A stretch of DNA of 64,000 bases from Arsenophonus sp052171275 (GCA_052171275.1 CM125795.1:1302001-1366000), one strand, 5' to 3'. Shown: positions 1 to 12,859, numbered from the stretch's first letter. Notes: generated by a model from the sequence alone, not told the origin. Numbers and translations: made by a program.

Positions 1-364
1 TTAATATTTTATTATATAAATCAGTATTTTTATTAAAAATATTTAATTTTTCTTTACTAATAAATATAATTGGATATTTATGTTTAGAAATATAATTATA
101 CAACATATATCATTAATATTAATATATAATTTATTAAATACAATAGAGACATTTTTAATTGATTTATAAAGAAAATACTTATTTCACTTTTATATATAAA
201 TATAAAACTTTTTATTAAGTAAAAATTAAATAATTTAATAAAAATAAATTTTTTATTTGAAAAATAATATGGATAAATAATTTATTTTAAACCACTTTTA
301 TATTTAAAATGAGTAATAAAATATTTTAACGTTAATTAAAATATATTTATTAAAATTTAAATTT
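1..364. other. AT-rich intergenic stretch, no gene seen
   Basis: Almost pure A/T sequence downstream of tRNA-Ala, with stop codons in all frames. I see no RNA gene, strong hairpin or coding relic in it. Confidence 0.7.
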
Positions 365-437
365 TGGAGTCAAGCGGGATCGAACCGCTAACCTCTTGTA
401 TGCCATACAAGTGCTCTCCCATATGAGCTATAACCCC
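365..437 (-). tRNA. tRNA-Ala (anticodon GGC)
   Basis: On the minus strand a 73-nt cloverleaf can be drawn. The acceptor stem GGGGTTA (437-431) pairs with TGACTCC (372-366) with two G-U pairs, and the discriminator is A at 365. The anticodon stem CTTGT/ACAAG encloses a loop with anticodon GGC, and the T arm carries TTCGATC. The sequence closely resembles enterobacterial tRNA-Ala(GGC), which reads GCC/GCU codons. The three bases after the discriminator read AAT, so CCA is not encoded and must be added after transcription. In E. coli the same tRNA (alaX/alaW) also sits beside gltX, which supports the assignment. Confidence 0.95.
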
Positions 438-614
438 CACCCTTTATGAAGAATTTATTAGATATATAGTATTAATATATAATTATTACAACTAGTGTAA
501 TAATACATACCAAGTCAATTAATTTAAAATAATGCTTAATAATTAAAATAATTCTCATATAATCTATATGAAAAATAAAGTAATAATATTTTTTATTATA
601 CTAATTTAATTTTA

Positions 615-2039
615 TTAATTGATGGTATTATTCTTTTGATCTTTAATAAAAAATAAAGCTTTATCTATTCGTTCTAATGAAGTAATTTGACCAATAGCAT
701 GTATAATAGCATCAATATTTGGTGATTTATCACCACCAGTTATCGCGATACGAAGTGGCATAGTTACTTTTCCGATATTCACTTCAAGTTCTTTCGCTGT
801 AGATTCAATTATATGATAAATATTTTTACATGTCCAATTATCAATAGTTTCTAATTTTCTCCTTACAATTTCTAGTGGTAAATACGATACAAGGTGTAAA
901 TATTTTTTAGCAGGTTCAGCATTAAATAAATTAAAGTCTTGATATAAATAACGACATGAATTTGCTATTTCTTTTAATGTTTTACAACGCTTACCTAGAA
1001 GTTTAACTAAATTTATTAACGTTGGTCCAGTTTGAATATCTATACCTAATTGTTCAATATGCCATGCTAAATGAGTGGCAACATATTCAGCCGGTAATGA
1101 ATTAATATAATAATGATTAAGCCATAATAATTTATGATTATTAAATATACTAGCTGATTTATTTATTGAATCCAAAGAAAAATAATTAATCATCTCATCT
1201 ATACTAAAAATTTCCTGATCCCCATGTGACCAACCTAAACGAATTAAATAATTTAACAAAGCTTCTGGTAGATAACCATCATCACGGTATTGCATTATAC
1301 TAATTGGGTGATGACGCTTAGATATTTTTTTAAAATTATCATTTAAAATCATTGAAACATGAGCATATACAGGTATTGGTGCGCATAGAGCAGTTAATAT
1401 GTTAATTTGTCGTGGAGTATTATTAATATGATCTTCACCACGAATGACATGAGTAATCTTCATGTCCCAATCATCAATAACAACACAAAAATTATATGTA
1501 GGAGAACCATTAGTACGTCTTATAATAAGATCATCTAACTCAATATTACTAAATTCAATTAAACCACGGATTTTATCTTCAAAAATAACAGATCCTTCCT
1601 TTGGATTACGAAAACGAACTACATGTGATTTATTTGGTATATAGTTATAAATTTTATCACGACAAAAACCATCATAACGAGGTTTTTCACCTCTAGATAT
1701 TTGTTTTTCACGTAAAATATCTAACCTTTTTTTTGAGCAGTAACAGCGATAAGCTGTTAATTTAGAAATCATTTGATCAATAACTTCATTATATCTATCA
1801 ACTCGCTTAGTTTGATAGTAAGGACCTTCATCCCAATTTAAATTTAACCACTTCATTCCATCTATTATAGAATTAATAGCTTCTTTTGTTGAACGCTCAG
1901 AATCAGTATCTTCAATACGTAAAATAAATTCTCCTTTATTATGTCTGCTATAGAGCCATGAATATAATGCAGTACGAGCATTCCCAAGATGGAGACAACC
2001 AGTTGGACTTGGTGCAAAACGTGTTTTTATTTTACTCAT
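615..2039 (-). CDS. gltX: Glutamyl-tRNA synthetase GltX
   Basis: Cytoplasmic class I aminoacyl-tRNA synthetase that charges tRNA-Glu with glutamate. The 474-residue product matches the usual 471 of E. coli GltX. The HIGH-type motif HLGN lies at residues 17-20 and the KMSKS-type motif appears as KISKR in the middle of the protein, so both ATP-binding signatures are present. The zinc-binding insert keeps C99, C101 and C126, but the position of the fourth ligand (His127 in E. coli) is Asp128 here; Asp might still bind zinc. The C-terminal half is the helical anticodon-binding region. The ATG start gives the family N-terminus (TRFAPSPTG); the upstream ribosome site is weak. It is flanked by tRNA-Ala and tRNA-Val/Lys, as in E. 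coli. Confidence 0.97.
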   Translation of the reverse strand: MSKIKTRFAPSPTGCLHLGNARTALYSWLYSRHNKGEFILRIEDTDSERSTKEAINSIIDGMKWLNLNWDEGPYYQTKRVDRYNEVIDQMISKLTAYRCYCSKKRLDILREKQISRGEKPRYDGFCRDKIYNYIPNKSHVVRFRNPKEGSVIFEDKIRGLIEFSNIELDDLIIRRTNGSPTYNFCVVIDDWDMKITHVIRGEDHINNTPRQINILTALCAPIPVYAHVSMILNDNFKKISKRHHPISIMQYRDDGYLPEALLNYLIRLGWSHGDQEIFSIDEMINYFSLDSINKSASIFNNHKLLWLNHYYINSLPAEYVATHLAWHIEQLGIDIQTGPTLINLVKLLGKRCKTLKEIANSCRYLYQDFNLFNAEPAKKYLHLVSYLPLEIVRRKLETIDNWTCKNIYHIIESTAKELEVNIGKVTMPLRIAITGGDKSPNIDAIIHAIGQITSLERIDKALFFIKDQKNNTIN

Positions 2040-2293
2040 TACAATTATCTTAATAACCTTTTATATTAAACTTAGTGATTGATAAATTTATAGATAATTA
2101 TTTTATCATTGTAATCAGATTCCTCAATATAGTTAGCCATAATATTCATATTTTATTTTGTTTAATTAATATAAAATAATTACTTATATAAATAAATTTT
2201 CTAAACTAAATACGTTTAAATAACATTTAATATATAATAAAAAATGAATTTTACTTAATTTTATATTAAATTGATAATTTTTTCAAAAAACCA

Positions 2294-2321
2294 TTGACTC
2301 ATGCAGAACTATCAATATAAT
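2294..2321 (+). promoter_or_regulatory. Sigma70 promoter of the tRNA-Val/tRNA-Lys unit
   Basis: TTGACT (2294-2299) and TATAAT (2316-2321) are separated by 16 nt, and the tRNA starts 16 nt after the -10 box. The bases after the -10 box (TCACCTCC) are unusually C-rich for this genome and resemble the GC-rich discriminator (GCGCC type) of stringently controlled enterobacterial tRNA and rRNA promoters. That the stringent control itself survives is inference. Confidence 0.75.
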
Positions 2322-2337
2322 TCACCTCCATTAATGT

Positions 2338-2413
2338 AGGCGATTAGCTCAGTTGGTAGAGTATCTCCCTTACAAGGAGAGGGTCATCAGTTCAAATCTG
2401 ATATCGCCTACCA
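2338..2413 (+). tRNA. tRNA-Val (anticodon TAC), CCA encoded
   Basis: The acceptor stem AGGCGAT (2338-2344) pairs perfectly with ATCGCCT (2403-2409). The discriminator is A (2410) and is followed by genomic CCA (2411-2413). The anticodon stem TCTCC/GGAGA holds loop CTTACAA, giving anticodon TAC. The D-stem contains GCTC/GAGT and the T stem ATCAG/CTGAT. It is equivalent to valU/X/Y, present as one copy here against three in E. coli, and is followed by tRNA-Lys as in the E. coli valUXY-lysV operon. Confidence 0.97.
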
Positions 2414-2472
2414 TTTATATAAAAATAATGTATTATTTATATATATTTTTATAATATGTTTATTTTTAATAT

Positions 2473-2545
2473 GGGTCGTTAGCTCAGTTGGTAGAGCAGT
2501 TGACTTTTAATCAATTGGTCACAGGTTCAAATCCTGTACGACCCA
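2473..2545 (+). tRNA. tRNA-Lys (anticodon TTT)
   Basis: The acceptor stem GGGTCGT (2473-2479) pairs with ACGACCC (2538-2544), with discriminator A at 2545. The anticodon loop CTTTTAA gives TTT. The D-arm and anticodon arm are nearly identical to E. coli lysV. The bases after the discriminator are CTT, so the CCA end is not encoded. It lies 59 nt after the tRNA-Val CCA end with no obvious promoter of its own, so the two are probably cotranscribed. Confidence 0.97.
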
Positions 2546-5500
2546 CTTATTAAAATAATTAATTAGTATTTTAAATATTGATTCTAGTTTATTAAATAAT
2601 CTATTTTAGATACTTATGTTTTAAAAATATATATATTTTAATATTTATTAATATATATATGATAATATGAAGGAGTACACATGTATATAAGTAACATAAT
2701 TATATTATTTCTATTAATTTAATATTTTTAATATTTCACAAAATAATGAAAAGTAATAATTAATTAAATTAACTAATTTAACAATAGATGATAAAACTAT
2801 AAACTAATAAATTTTTCTATTCTACTTATTTGAATATTTTCTATATGATAAAAAATCAAATTACCTCTAATTTTTTTGTTAAAGAAAAGTTGTTCTACTA
2901 TTGACTATAGGTATAGTATATTTAATTTTATTAATAAATAATAATTAATGATAACTTTGTTTCTAATTGAAAATCACTTTTATAAAACTCTTATTAGTAT
3001 AAAATTTGTACAATTTTTATATTTTATTTATTATCTTTATTATATGAATAATAAAATTAATCTTTAAATATTAATTTATGAGATAGTTCTAAACTAATAT
3101 ACATATATAAATATTTTACTATATAATTAAAAAATTTATTAATTAATTTAATCAAATAGTAATATTTTTTAAAAATTGTATTTCTTATATTTTTCTATAA
3201 TATATTGTTATATTTTAAATCGAATTATTTTCCATAAAATAAATTTATTAATTTATTTAAATTTATTTTATAAATAAAGAAGAAAAAATTTCTTTAAATG
3301 ATAAAAAATATTTTTTATAATATTCGAAAAAAAGATCAAGATGGCTTTTTTTTAAATAAAATTTAGAAACTTTATATCTGTTTTTTTATTTATTCTATAT
3401 ATTTATGTAATGCATAAACTTATAATTTATTATTATATTATTTAATAATTTAATTATATTTTATTAAAGCTGATATTTTACCTAATTTTATAGATTATTT
3501 TTATTATCTTTAAATGTAATCTATAATTATCATCTATCTATTATAATATTAAAAAATTAATTTATTTTATTTTATTTTATTTTACATTGAATATTCATTA
3601 GTATACATAACATCTAGTAATAATTTTTATTTATCCACTGATTTCTTATAGAATCAATTTTAATAACACTCATTTATTTAATTATATATTAATTGATTTT
3701 ATTTATAATTAAATAATTTATATTTCATTGTATAACTAAGTCTTGTTATTATATATTTATTAACTTAAAATATTTTTATTAAAAATAAAAAATAACTTTA
3801 TATAAATGATAAAAGAAGTTTTCTTTAAAATGATTAAAATATATTTAATATATCAAGGTAATCTAAAATTCTAGTTTTATTATATTTTGTTTAAGTAAAA
3901 GAATTATATATCTGATATTTATTTAATTCTATATAAGATCATAGTATTAAATAAGCCATTTCTATACTAAAGTATTGATATAATTATTAAATTAGAAAAT
4001 ATATAAATATTACATATTTATTTATAATAGAAAGTTATTTAAGATAAAAAACTCAAATAATATCAACTTATCTAGTTATGAACTATATAAATAAATTACT
4101 AAATACAATTTAATATAAATTTTATTTAGTTATATATTAAATATTAATATATTATTAGAATATCGATTTATATAACTATAATATAGTAACATAAGAATAT
4201 TAATTGATGTTTTATAATAATGATTATATTAATAATATATATTATTAATATAATGCAATATTATGTTCTTTAAATTTTATTTAATTAAATTTAATTTTTA
4301 TTAATATAAATTAAAATTAGATATAATAAAATAGTAAATGTAAAATAATGATTAATAATATTATCATATCTAACTAATTAAAAAAAATAATTGAATTATC
4401 TAATTAAGTTATTATCCTAGATAATAGTATTTTTACTCTTATTTATCTGTAGCTATCTAGAATTAATAATTATTTTTGTCTTATTAATTATTTTAATAAA
4501 TAAATTCAATTAAGTTTAGTAATCAATAAATAAATAAAGATATCTATATTAAGTTTATAAAATTATATATAGAAATGTATCTTACTGTAAATTTCATTAA
4601 AATTATGCTAAAATATATATTGACTAGTATAAAAGCTTCTTTCTTTTTTATTTATTAATCTCATATTTTATATTAATTTTATAAATTTTAAAATAATTTA
4701 AGTTATTTTCCGTATTAGAATCTTTAGTTGTAATAAGAAAAAGCTTTATTCTAATAATTTATTTATTTTTTTATATTTATAGATATTTAAAAATCTAAAG
4801 TGTTTTTTAAATATTATTTTAAGTTTTTTTTTAAATTAAAATTAGCATTATATTCTTATGTAATAAATCTTTTATTAATATAAAATATATATAAATAAAT
4901 TAGATATTTAGTAACTTTTATAAATATTATAAAATATATTGACATTCAACTTCTTATGTTAAAATATCATTTTTAATGATTTTTTAACAAAAATTTTTTA
5001 ACTAATTCTTATTTTATATTAAATATAAATAATATTAGCATTTTAATATTAGTAGGAAATTAAGAACAATATAGTAGTACTTTTAAATTTATATTAAAAT
5101 TTAATAAAAATATTTTAATTAACTAATTATTAGTTTTTAATAAATTTATGTTATAAATGATATTATTAACTTATGATAAAGAGGTATTACTAATTGTATT
5201 ATAGATTATCTTAATAATTATTTTAGAATATATTTTTATTAAAAAAATGCTTTTCTTATTGAGAAATAAGTAATAAATTATTTTAATTAAATTTTGATAT
5301 TCATACATTTATTAAAATGTAAAATACTAACTTTCAGCATAATGAAATTATTTTTATATTGATTTAAACGAAAATATATAATAAAAAAATAAAGAAATAA
5401 GTAAAAGAGTTTTCATGTATATCAATAATAAATACTTTAAGTATGTTTTATAACTTAATACTACTTAGTTATTTAATATTTAGTTACTTAACAAAATAAC

Positions 5501-6880
5501 TATAATTTATTGTAATATATTAGAAATTATTAAATAAAGTTAAAAAAATTTTAGATATTAAATATAAAATTGATTATTTAAAAAATAATATCTATTATTT
5601 AATGTTAAAATTTAATTTTTTAAATAATTCAAAATATTATAGTTTTGCTACTTAAAGATATTATCTTTTATTAACTTCCCTCTTAAATTAACGCTCATGG
5701 AAATCATATCTATAAAGAAATTTTATTTTTAATTTGTTATTGGTGTAAGTTAAATTCATCTAATATTTACTATACAAAAAATATTATTTTTTTAAAAGTA
5801 AATGGTAAATATTAAATTATATTTTTAATTAAGTTAAACAATCAATATACTAATTAATATTAGATGTTTTTCATTAGAAAGTAAATTTTAAAATAAAAAT
5901 ATAAATATTTTTTATAACTAATTATCTTTTTTTGATTTCATTAGATTAAATTTAATATATTAAGTGACATAGTCAAAACTTTAAAATTAGTAATGATAAT
6001 TATAAAAATTATATAATATATTAATCATATTTTAAAATCAAAAATATAAAATTTTATTTTTAAATATTTAAAATTTAGTGATTTATTATTTTTTTAATTT
6101 ATAATCTAATTTTATAAAAATAAGATTAAAGTTATTTAAATTTTAAAAAAATAAATATAGAAATAAATAAATTAAGATTATTTAAAATGATATATGTTAT
6201 AATAATATAATAAATGTTAATTATAAGAAAATTAATAAATAATAATATACTTTTAAATACATATTTGGATTTTATCATTTATTATAACATAATAATATAA
6301 TAATATGAAAGTATATGTTCAATAACATAGTTTATATAATAAAATTTATTACTTAAATAAGTTATCAATATAAGAAATAGGATTAAAATTTATATTTAAT
6401 TTAATTAAATATTAAAATTTTTTTATAAAATTAAATCAAAATAACTTGTTTTTATTATAAATTTTTAATAATTTCTATTATATAGAATATATTATTTTTT
6501 AATGACATAATTTATCTTAAATTTTAAATGATTAACTAAATTAGTTGTTATCTTATTAGTTAATAATTTTATAAAATAACTATTAAATATAAATTAACTA
6601 TAAATTTATTATATAAAATACAATCATATAATATATTAAAAGTTATAATTTCAATAAATTATTAATTTATTATTAATACAATATAATGATAATATTTACT
6701 CATTATAAATATTGCTAATATTTATTTTAATAAAAAATGAAAATAATAATTTAAGTTAATAATATATAAAAATATAAATAATTTATTTTTAAAATTAACG
6801 AATAGAGATAAAATTAGATGATATTAAAGATTAAACATATCCTCATATTTTTTTTAAAAAAAAATTAGGAACATTAACTA
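2546..6880. other. Gene desert of 4.3 kb
   Basis: No open frame of convincing composition on either strand; the sequence is mainly short A and T runs. A pentanucleotide TTTTA tract (about five units) lies near 3561-3585. A slightly less AT-rich patch lies around 5641-5760 and could be a worn gene relic, but I could not match it to a protein. No tRNA or known structured RNA was recognised. Confidence 0.65.
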
Positions 6881-7774
6881 ATGTATACTGAAAATAATTA
6901 TTATTTAATATCACGTATAAAAAACGTATATAAAAATAATATACGAAAGTTATTTATAATATTATCGATGGTGTTAATTATTAGTTGTTCTTCTAAAAAG
7001 TTTATTGTTGATAGAGGTAATTATTATATTGATAAATCTTTTTTATCAATAAGTCAAAACGATAGGATCAGATTTTTAATATTTCACTATACAGCAGTAG
7101 ATGATATACGTTCAGTACGATTTTTAACTAAAAATCGAGTTAGTGCTCATTATCTTATTCCATTAATCCCAAAAATAAAAAATAATAAACCTATTATATA
7201 TAATTTTGTTCCAGAAAGTAGAAGAGCTTGGCATGCCGGAATAAGTAATTGGGATAGTAGATTTAATCTTAACGATAGTTCTATTGGAATAGAAATAGTT
7301 AATAATGGATTTATTAAAAATATACTTGATGATAAAATATGGTATCCTTTTAATGAACAACAAATTTCTGCTATTATTATTTTAGCTAAAGATATTATAA
7401 AAAGATATAACATAAAACCATATAATATTTTAGCACATAGTGATATTTCTCCATTAAGAAAATATGATCCAGGTAAACTTTTTCCATGGGAAAGTTTAGC
7501 TAAAATAGGTATTGGGGCTTGGCCAGACCAAATACTTATTAAAAAATATCTAGCTGGACGATCACTCTATACACCAGCTAATATATTAGATATTCAAAAA
7601 AATTTGAATAAATATGGATATGATAAAATTCCACAATCTGGTGAACTTGATGAAGAAACCCGTAAAACTATTAGTGCATTTCAACTTCATTTTCGCCAAT
7701 CTGATATAAGTGGTAATGCAGATGCTGAAACAGAAGCAATTGCTCGAGCATTAATCGAAAAATATAAAAAATAA
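6881..7774 (+). CDS. amiD: N-acetylmuramoyl-L-alanine amidase AmiD, lipoprotein
   Basis: Zinc amidase that cuts the MurNAc-L-Ala bond in peptidoglycan and anhydro-muropeptides at the inner face of the outer membrane. The 297 residues align along their length with E. coli AmiD (276). A hydrophobic segment (residues 24-35) ends in a lipobox with Cys36. The amidase_2 domain (about 60-215) shows H69 in FHYTA, the WHAG motif (117-120), GIE (136-138), H186 in AHSD and D196 in DPG. The C-terminal part (about 225-290) is a peptidoglycan-binding domain. The N-terminus is about 20 residues longer than in E. coli before the signal sequence. The ATG is preceded by AGGA 10 nt upstream, and no nearer start would keep a full signal peptide. 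It stands alone between two deserts. Confidence 0.92.
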   Translation: MYTENNYYLISRIKNVYKNNIRKLFIILSMVLIISCSSKKFIVDRGNYYIDKSFLSISQNDRIRFLIFHYTAVDDIRSVRFLTKNRVSAHYLIPLIPKIKNNKPIIYNFVPESRRAWHAGISNWDSRFNLNDSSIGIEIVNNGFIKNILDDKIWYPFNEQQISAIIILAKDIIKRYNIKPYNILAHSDISPLRKYDPGKLFPWESLAKIGIGAWPDQILIKKYLAGRSLYTPANILDIQKNLNKYGYDKIPQSGELDEETRKTISAFQLHFRQSDISGNADAETEAIARALIEKYKK

Positions 7775-10700
7775 AGTAACTATTTATTAAATCTAATTAT
7801 ATTTTAGATTAAAATACTAACAATTTCAATATCTGTTGAGCATAATTTTTATAAAAAATATATTAATTATTTTATTCAATAAAATTAAGTTATTTTTTGT
7901 TAAATATTAATTTTATAAAAGTAGATATGATTAAAATTAATAAATTAATCATAGTCATAAACATTATAAATAATAATATAATAATTTTAGTTAATTTATT
8001 ATTTTAATAAATTAACTATACTAATATAGTAATTAGAAAATATCATTTATATGATAAATTAAAATTTAAATAATAATTAAAAGTATTTATCTATATTATT
8101 AATATTTTTACTATTGTAGTTTATATTTTATATGAATATATTTTGAAATAAAATAAATAATATTTTATGCAATATCTTAAAAGGTCATATTTTAAATTAA
8201 TAATTAATATTATTAATCGTATATTTAATATATACTATAATTTTTAAGAATTTTTATTCTAATTAAAGATATCAAATATGATTATTATCACTTATACAGA
8301 TTTTTATAATCTTTCTATAAAATTTAATAATAATTAATATTTATTAATATATTATTTATTAAAAATAAATATTTATCTTAGATAATATAATATACTATAT
8401 TGATCAATTAATAAAAATTAATAAATTATTTTATAATATTAAAACTATTTTTTATTTAAAATATTAATATTATTAAATATATTATAGTTATATTTATTAC
8501 AAATTATCAAGTCTTTATTATTAATTCTAATATAGATCAATTAATTTTTTATTTATATAGTTACATTATATTTCATTTATAATGATCTAAAATCAAAATT
8601 TGATAGAATTCAATAAAATTTTATAAATTTTAATATTATGTTTAATTATAATATTAATTAATTAAATTATTATAACTTATATTTTATATATCATCTTTAT
8701 TTTTATTTTATTTATTTTATTTTAAAGATCTTAATTTATTATAAATAATAAATGATTTTAATATAAATAAAATAAATATATATATTATATATATAAAGTA
8801 TATATCATATTATATAATAATTAAAACATATAATATAAAATATATTATTAATATTGTAATAAATTTTTTATTTATCTGATTATATTTAAATTTAATATTA
8901 TTTTAATAATATATTAAAATAATAAATTTTATATTTTTATTTTAATTAAAATTTAAGAAATTAAATAAAATTTATTATGTATAAAATTAATAAAAATATA
9001 TTAATTAATTTTTATTATTGTTTATATAATAAAATTGTTTATTTTTAATGAAATAGTTATTTAATTTTAAATTAACTTTATTATTATAACTTTAATATTT
9101 ATTTATAAATAATATAAATTTAAGTATCTTTATAGAAATCTTAGTTTAATTATATAATTAATAAAAATAGCTTTTAGTTATCTAGGAAAATACATATAAA
9201 ATATTCTGTTAACTTGTTAAAATATATTGATATAAATTCATCTATATATGTATATATACTTTGTATAATAAACGGATATTAGCAAGAAATGTTCATAAAT
9301 CTTTATTTTGATAATAAATATTTAACAATCTAGTAATCTTCCTATGTGAAAATTTATTGAACTATTTAACTTTTTTATAAATATAATAAAAAATTATATT
9401 TTTTAATAACATTAAGTTTTTGAAGTTTTTTAAATAACGCATTATATAACTTATCTACTTGTATATTCCTTTTAAATACGTTATATTTATTTTTTAATAT
9501 ATATAAGTATGATACTTTATTATATTTTTTTATTTTTAAAAATAAAGTTAGATTAATTTAGTTTTATTTAACGATAAGAATTATATTCAGAGAATATATT
9601 AATATAGTAATAATGAAAAACTTGATAAATATATTAATTATAAATACTTCATATAAAAATTATTTATTTAAAATCAATATTAATTAGATTAATAATCTAA
9701 ATTAAAACTATTGCATCTATTATGTTGAATTTTAATAAATTAATTTAATAGATTTAAAAAAATCTTTTATTTATATATATTTAATAATTATAAATTATAA
9801 TATTAATTTATATAAAATATAAATGAACTTTTTTGTTTTTAGTTCATAAATAATTCCATAAAATCAAGTGATATTATTAAATGCTTATAAACTATTCAAT
9901 AATTGATTAAACAATATAAACATTAACTTTAATATAAAAATTGATATAATTTATTTATATCACAAGTTATTATAAATACAGTTATAAAATATAGAAAATT
10001 ATATTTTTTAAAATAAATAACTATATTATATAATATGATCCACATCATATATTATTAACATAATTAAATTTTTATAAAGATTAAATTTATTTAATAAAAA
10101 TCTAATAATTAATAATTTAATATATATTAAAATAAAAAGATAGTTATTTTAAGAACTTTTATATTTATTTTATAAATATATAATATTTATTTTTTATATT
10201 CAACAATAATTATATATTTATTATTGAATAATAATTTTTATAAAAGATATATAGATAAAGATAAAAATCTTTTAATAATATTTATTTTTAATAAAATTTT
10301 TATTTTATTTTTATTCAAAAATATTACTAGATATATAATTAATTTTAATTATATTATTGAAATAAATAAAAATAAAATAAAATAAAAAAATTTTACTATT
10401 TTAGTAGTAACTTTTTTAAAAAAAAATCTAAATTATATAATAAAATTTATTTTATAATATAAAATAAATAATTTAGTTATATTTTATATTATAAAATATT
10501 TTTAATAGTATATATTATTTATAATTTATAAAAATATTTCAATATATAAATAATATAGTTAATAATATTAAATTTATATTTATTAACAATAATTTTATTA
10601 TTAATAATAATATAATTAAATAGAAATTAAGAATAAATATTCTGTTCTATTAGAAATAAAAAATATCTCATATATAATCTTAATTGTTTTTAATTATTTT

Positions 10701-12831
10701 AAATAAATTATTATTGTTAATTTAATATTTAATAAATTAAATATTTATTTATTATAAATATAAAATAATAAATAATTAATTCTTTAACAAAATAAAACAT
10801 TAATATTTTTTAAAAAAAAATTCAATTATTTTAATATATTAATTTTAATTAATATATTAGTTAAATTTATTATTTACTTATAGTATATTTACGTTAAATT
10901 TTAAATTTATATTCTTAAATTATTAAGATAATAACATAGATAAATCATTTAAAAATTTAGAAAAAATATCATTCTAATTATATTTTTACTTTATTATATT
11001 TATACTATATAGTAATTTATTTTATTATCATCTATATTAATAGATAATAATAAAATAATATAAGTTATAATATAATCATTTTATCTATTTTATTTATTTT
11101 AATATTTATTTTTATTTATATAATATAGAATGATTTTTAAATTAAAATGATAAATAATTTATATATTCATGTTTTTAGTTTCATATCTAATATTTAGATA
11201 AAATTTTTAACTAAAAAATCTAAAAAAAATTTTACAAAAATATATTTAATTTAAAATTAACAATAATATTCATTAATAATAATGAGATTATCAATACATT
11301 AAAATATTCATATCAATAATTTTTAATATGATACAGATTATATACTAAATATTTTAATAAAAAACTTACTTAAATAAAATTAATCATGTAAAGGATAATT
11401 TTTTATATTTATAAATAGATAATATTAAATTATATATTTATAATCAGTTATTATATTAATTAATATTTTAATTTATAAAGTTAAAATATATAAAATTGTT
11501 TTATTATTATTTTAATAGATTTTAAAATCTTAAATTTTATTTTTATTTTAAACATTTATAATTATTTTATTTACATTTTTATTATATTTAAATTTTGTTA
11601 GTTTTAGTTTTTTTAATTAAAATTAAATAGAAAATGATGATTTTTATATATATAATTAATTTATTAATTTTTTTATGATTTCATTTATTTAAGTAATAAT
11701 TAATAATTAAAATTAAATAAAGAAAATAAATAATTATTAATTTATTATTTTATCTTCAAAAATAAAATATTTTTATTATAAAAATAAAAATAACTTAATT
11801 AATCTATTTATATTACTATGTTAGTAATATTATTTTTAATAAATATAATTATTTTATAAGAGATAAAAAATAATATCTATATATTTTAAAGTACTTAAAA
11901 GTAAATATATAAAATATTATATAATAGAAAAACAAGTTTTTGATAAAATTATTAAATCAGAAATAGATCTATTATTATTTGCGAAATTTTTTTTAATTAA
12001 ATAGTTTTTAATTTTAAGTATTATTTTATTTGTTAATTTAACTAAATTATTACATTGAATATATAATTAAATAAAACTATAAGATGATTAATACTTTAAA
12101 TTGAATTTTATTGATTTTAATTTAATTTCAACGTGTTCAATTTTAACATTAATTACTATAAAATGTTTTAAAATAATCATATATAATATAAATTTATAAT
12201 TCTATAATATATATAGATGAAAATATTAAAGACAATAATCATATATAAATTAAAATATACTCAACTTAACTTTATGTCATTATTAAAGAAATGGATTTTA
12301 GATTATAACAGACTAAAATATTAAGATAACTTGATTCTCTTATATATTATTTTCTAAATATTATAAAATATTTATAATTTATAACAATAATAATATTAAA
12401 AAATCTAGTTAATATCTTTAAAACTTGAATTAATAAAATACTAATATATTTTTATAAAAATAAAATTTTAATATATATAAGTTATTATTATATTTTAGTT
12501 TAATTAATATTTCTATTTTCATTAAAAATGATCTTGATTATTATAATTAACTTTGATAAAATATTTATTTATTTTTATATTATCATTAAATATATAAATT
12601 CTTTATTTTAAAAAAGGTTATTAATGATATAAATGTAAATTATTATTTTAAATAATATGAAATATAATTTTTATGTTTTATAAGAAACTAGATAAGAAAT
12701 TTTTTTCCTCTTTTTAATTATAATAATATTTATAATGATTTTTTATATTATCAGGATATTGCTTCATTTCTAAAATAAATATTGAGTATTTAAAATATTT
12801 TTAAATTAATAAAAAAATAAAAAAGTTGAAG

Positions 12832-12859
12832 AAATCTAATTTTAATTAAAATTAGATTT
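12832..12859. repeat. 28-bp perfect palindrome, terminator-like
   Basis: Two 14-base half-sites are exactly complementary around 12845/12846. The element is preceded by A-rich sequence and followed by a run of T, the shape of a two-way intrinsic terminator. No intact gene lies within 950 bases on either side. In sequence this AT-rich a palindrome of this size could arise by chance. Confidence 0.5.

Noticed and set aside
365..560. Promoter of tRNA-Ala from TTGACT on the minus strand (513-518)
   Set aside because: No acceptable -10 box at 16-18 nt spacing.
3561..3585. CRISPR-like or satellite repeat
   Set aside because: It is a simple TTTTA microsatellite with no spacers.
3631..3640. DnaA-box-like TTATCCACT
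   Set aside because: A single near-match with no cluster of boxes, no neighbouring origin genes and no supporting structure.
7790..7810. Terminator after amiD
   Set aside because: Stem of only seven A/T-rich pairs with no following T run.
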